NCBI GenBank assembly: GCA_017428635.1
Contig: JAFRQK010000013.1
Location: 1-40,760, forward strand
DNA from: Clostridia bacterium
GTDB taxonomy: Bacteria > Bacillota > Clostridia > Oscillospirales > CAG-272
Direction of reading: 5' to 3'
Length of the DNA: 40,760 nt
Part shown: in pieces, positions 39,865 to 40,760 of the stretch
Layout: each line of letters starts with the position of its first letter
Numbering within the stretch: position 1 is the stretch's first letter
Notes under the pieces: model-generated
Database searches by the model: none
What the model was told of the DNA's origin: nothing
What the model saw: only the letters and a program-made list of their open reading frames with translations
Made by a program: the position numbers and the translations under genes

Positions 39865-40760
39865 CCAACCTGTGTTTTTGTTCTCTCGTAGATGAGAGCA
39901 ACAGGCTTCGCGCCTGTTCGGTCAAGTCTGCGGGATGCAAAATATAATTCGATAAAGGAAGGAGAGTTTTTAATTCGGAACAGTTGCAGTCGAGTAACTG
40001 CAGCCGGGGGAAACAAAGTGCCGGGAACGGATAATGGCAATCCGTTCAGTACGAAAATGAAAGGCACTCACAATCTCTGTACGAAACAGAGTTCTTTACA
40101 GAAGAAGAGATTTCGTTCAGAGATAAACAAGGGTCATCCAAGCCGCCAAGGGATGACTGTGGTACTTCGCAAAAACCTTCGTGGTTAGCGAAACCTGCGG
40201 CAAACGTTCGCGGCGGACGTAACGAAAATTAGGTTGACAATCAGACGCCGCTCTCTCCCCGTGGAGAACCTCATGACGAAAATGAAGTGATGCGAGGTAC
40301 ACCGGGACGCCGGGGATTTGCGTACGAAAATCTCTATACAGCCGGTCTATTTGTCTTACGGCTGCGAAGGCTTCTGACCAAAGCCAACCAAGGAACAGAC
40401 AGAGAGGTATTCCTTGCCGCCTCCCAAAGAAGCTGTGAGGTCGAACGTTCCCGTGGGTTAATCGATAATGAAACCCTATGCCGAGCAGAACGCTTATCCT
40501 TTTTAAGCGTTCGCGCGTCCCTGTGAGGACGTGAAGGCATCGCACGGTCTGCCCGCCGTGGATCGGCAAAGCAGACGGCTGTCCTCGAGACAGCTATGTG
40601 TATGGTGGCGTCATTTGCCACCGTCGTACTCAACACGTTTAAGGGGAAATTGAATATGACCGGCTCTTTGATATGACGAAGGATCGTCGGTTCGAAATGA
40701 TATGAACTCTCTCTTCGAGATGATGTATGACTATCATTTTGGACGCGGAGCCGTTTATAT
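39865..40760 (+). ncRNA. Candidate large structured non-coding RNA, extent uncertain
   Basis: About 0.9 kb without a convincing gene but with dense hairpins, among them CTCTC/GAGAG (39884-39900), ACAGGC/GCCTGT (39900-39916), TGCAGT/ACTGCA (39986-40003), GAACGGAT/ATCCGTTC (40024-40046), CTCTGT/ACAGAG (40075-40091), GTCATCC/GGATGAC (40133-40157), ACCTC/GAGGT (40267-40297), CAGCCG/CGGCTG (40339-40364), GAACGCTTA/TAAGCGTTC (40488-40512), CGTCC/GGACG (40517-40532), GTCTGC/GCAGAC (40549-40574), GCTGTC/GACAGC (40577-40593) and GGTGGC/GCCACC (40604-40622). ACGAAA recurs at five places. Open frames in this stretch have no recognisable domains. Strand is inferred from the upstream promoter. Size is in the range of ROOL or GOLLD RNAs, or a group II intron 5' part, but I cannot assign it. 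Confidence 0.6.

Noticed and set aside
40117-40569. 150-codon minus-strand frame in the structured region
   Set aside because: No ribosome binding site, no recognisable domain, and it overlaps many stem-loops; best explained as a chance frame.
40702-40760. Short open frame running off the right edge (begins MNSLFEMMYDYH)
   Set aside because: No ribosome binding site at a proper distance and it lies within the hairpin-rich region. It could be a real gene start, but 19 codons are not enough to support it.
39600-40760. Group II intron with reverse transcriptase
   Set aside because: No reverse transcriptase frame or domain V motif is visible within the window; a 5' part cannot be excluded because the window ends.

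Overview
The window looks like a chromosome segment from an uncultured, gut-type Gram-positive bacterium of the Clostridia (Oscillospirales or Christensenellales-like). This rests on sequence features: S-layer homology (SLH) surface proteins, lipoprotein signal peptides, BspA-like leucine-rich repeat proteins, strong AAGGAGG-type ribosome binding sites, TTG and GTG starts, and short intergenic regions with Rho-independent terminators. No rRNA, tRNA or CRISPR array was seen.

Positions 1-30,000 are GC-rich and hold a surface-glycan-type gene set. Five paralogues of one large secreted architecture (three N-terminal SLH repeats plus a right-handed parallel beta-helix, ending in a conserved GDYRIRDG...IGRY-like tail) lie at 2-2122 (partial), 10758-13424, 21199-23991 (-), 24169-26943 (-) and 27221-30016. 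Around them are an orphan solute-binding lipoprotein, a lipoprotein with two tandem SGNH esterase-like domains, a pectin-acetylesterase-like hydrolase, two (alpha/alpha)6-barrel glycosidase-like enzymes, two proteins with C-terminal SLH repeats, an EamA transporter, a small winged-helix protein with a metallo-beta-lactamase/rubredoxin fusion, and a truncated D-2-hydroxyacid dehydrogenase. I infer that much of this region binds or processes polysaccharide at the S-layer.

Positions 30,270-34,150 hold a two-gene ABC export operon: a GAF domain fused to a MacB/LolD-type ATPase, then an FtsX/MacB-type permease. The promoter has an inverted-repeat operator.

Positions 34,150-39,600 are visibly AT-richer and look like accessory DNA: a Phd/YefM-ParE toxin-antitoxin pair flanked by duplicated non-coding segments, an XRE repressor with repeated ATAGGATAT operator sites divergent from a SLOG-like gene, and a large CHAP + LRR surface protein preceded by a structured leader RNA.

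Positions 39,600-40,760 hold no convincing gene but are packed with hairpins over about 0.9 kb. This is the best candidate in the window for a large structured non-coding RNA.

Two patterns cross the window. Many units end in a hairpin with a conserved ATCCCCGG/CCGGGGAT stem, and its T-run often runs straight into the -35 box of the next promoter. Those promoters share TTTACt-N17-TAnAAT with TRTGG just before the -10, so termination and initiation are packed into about 65 bp.
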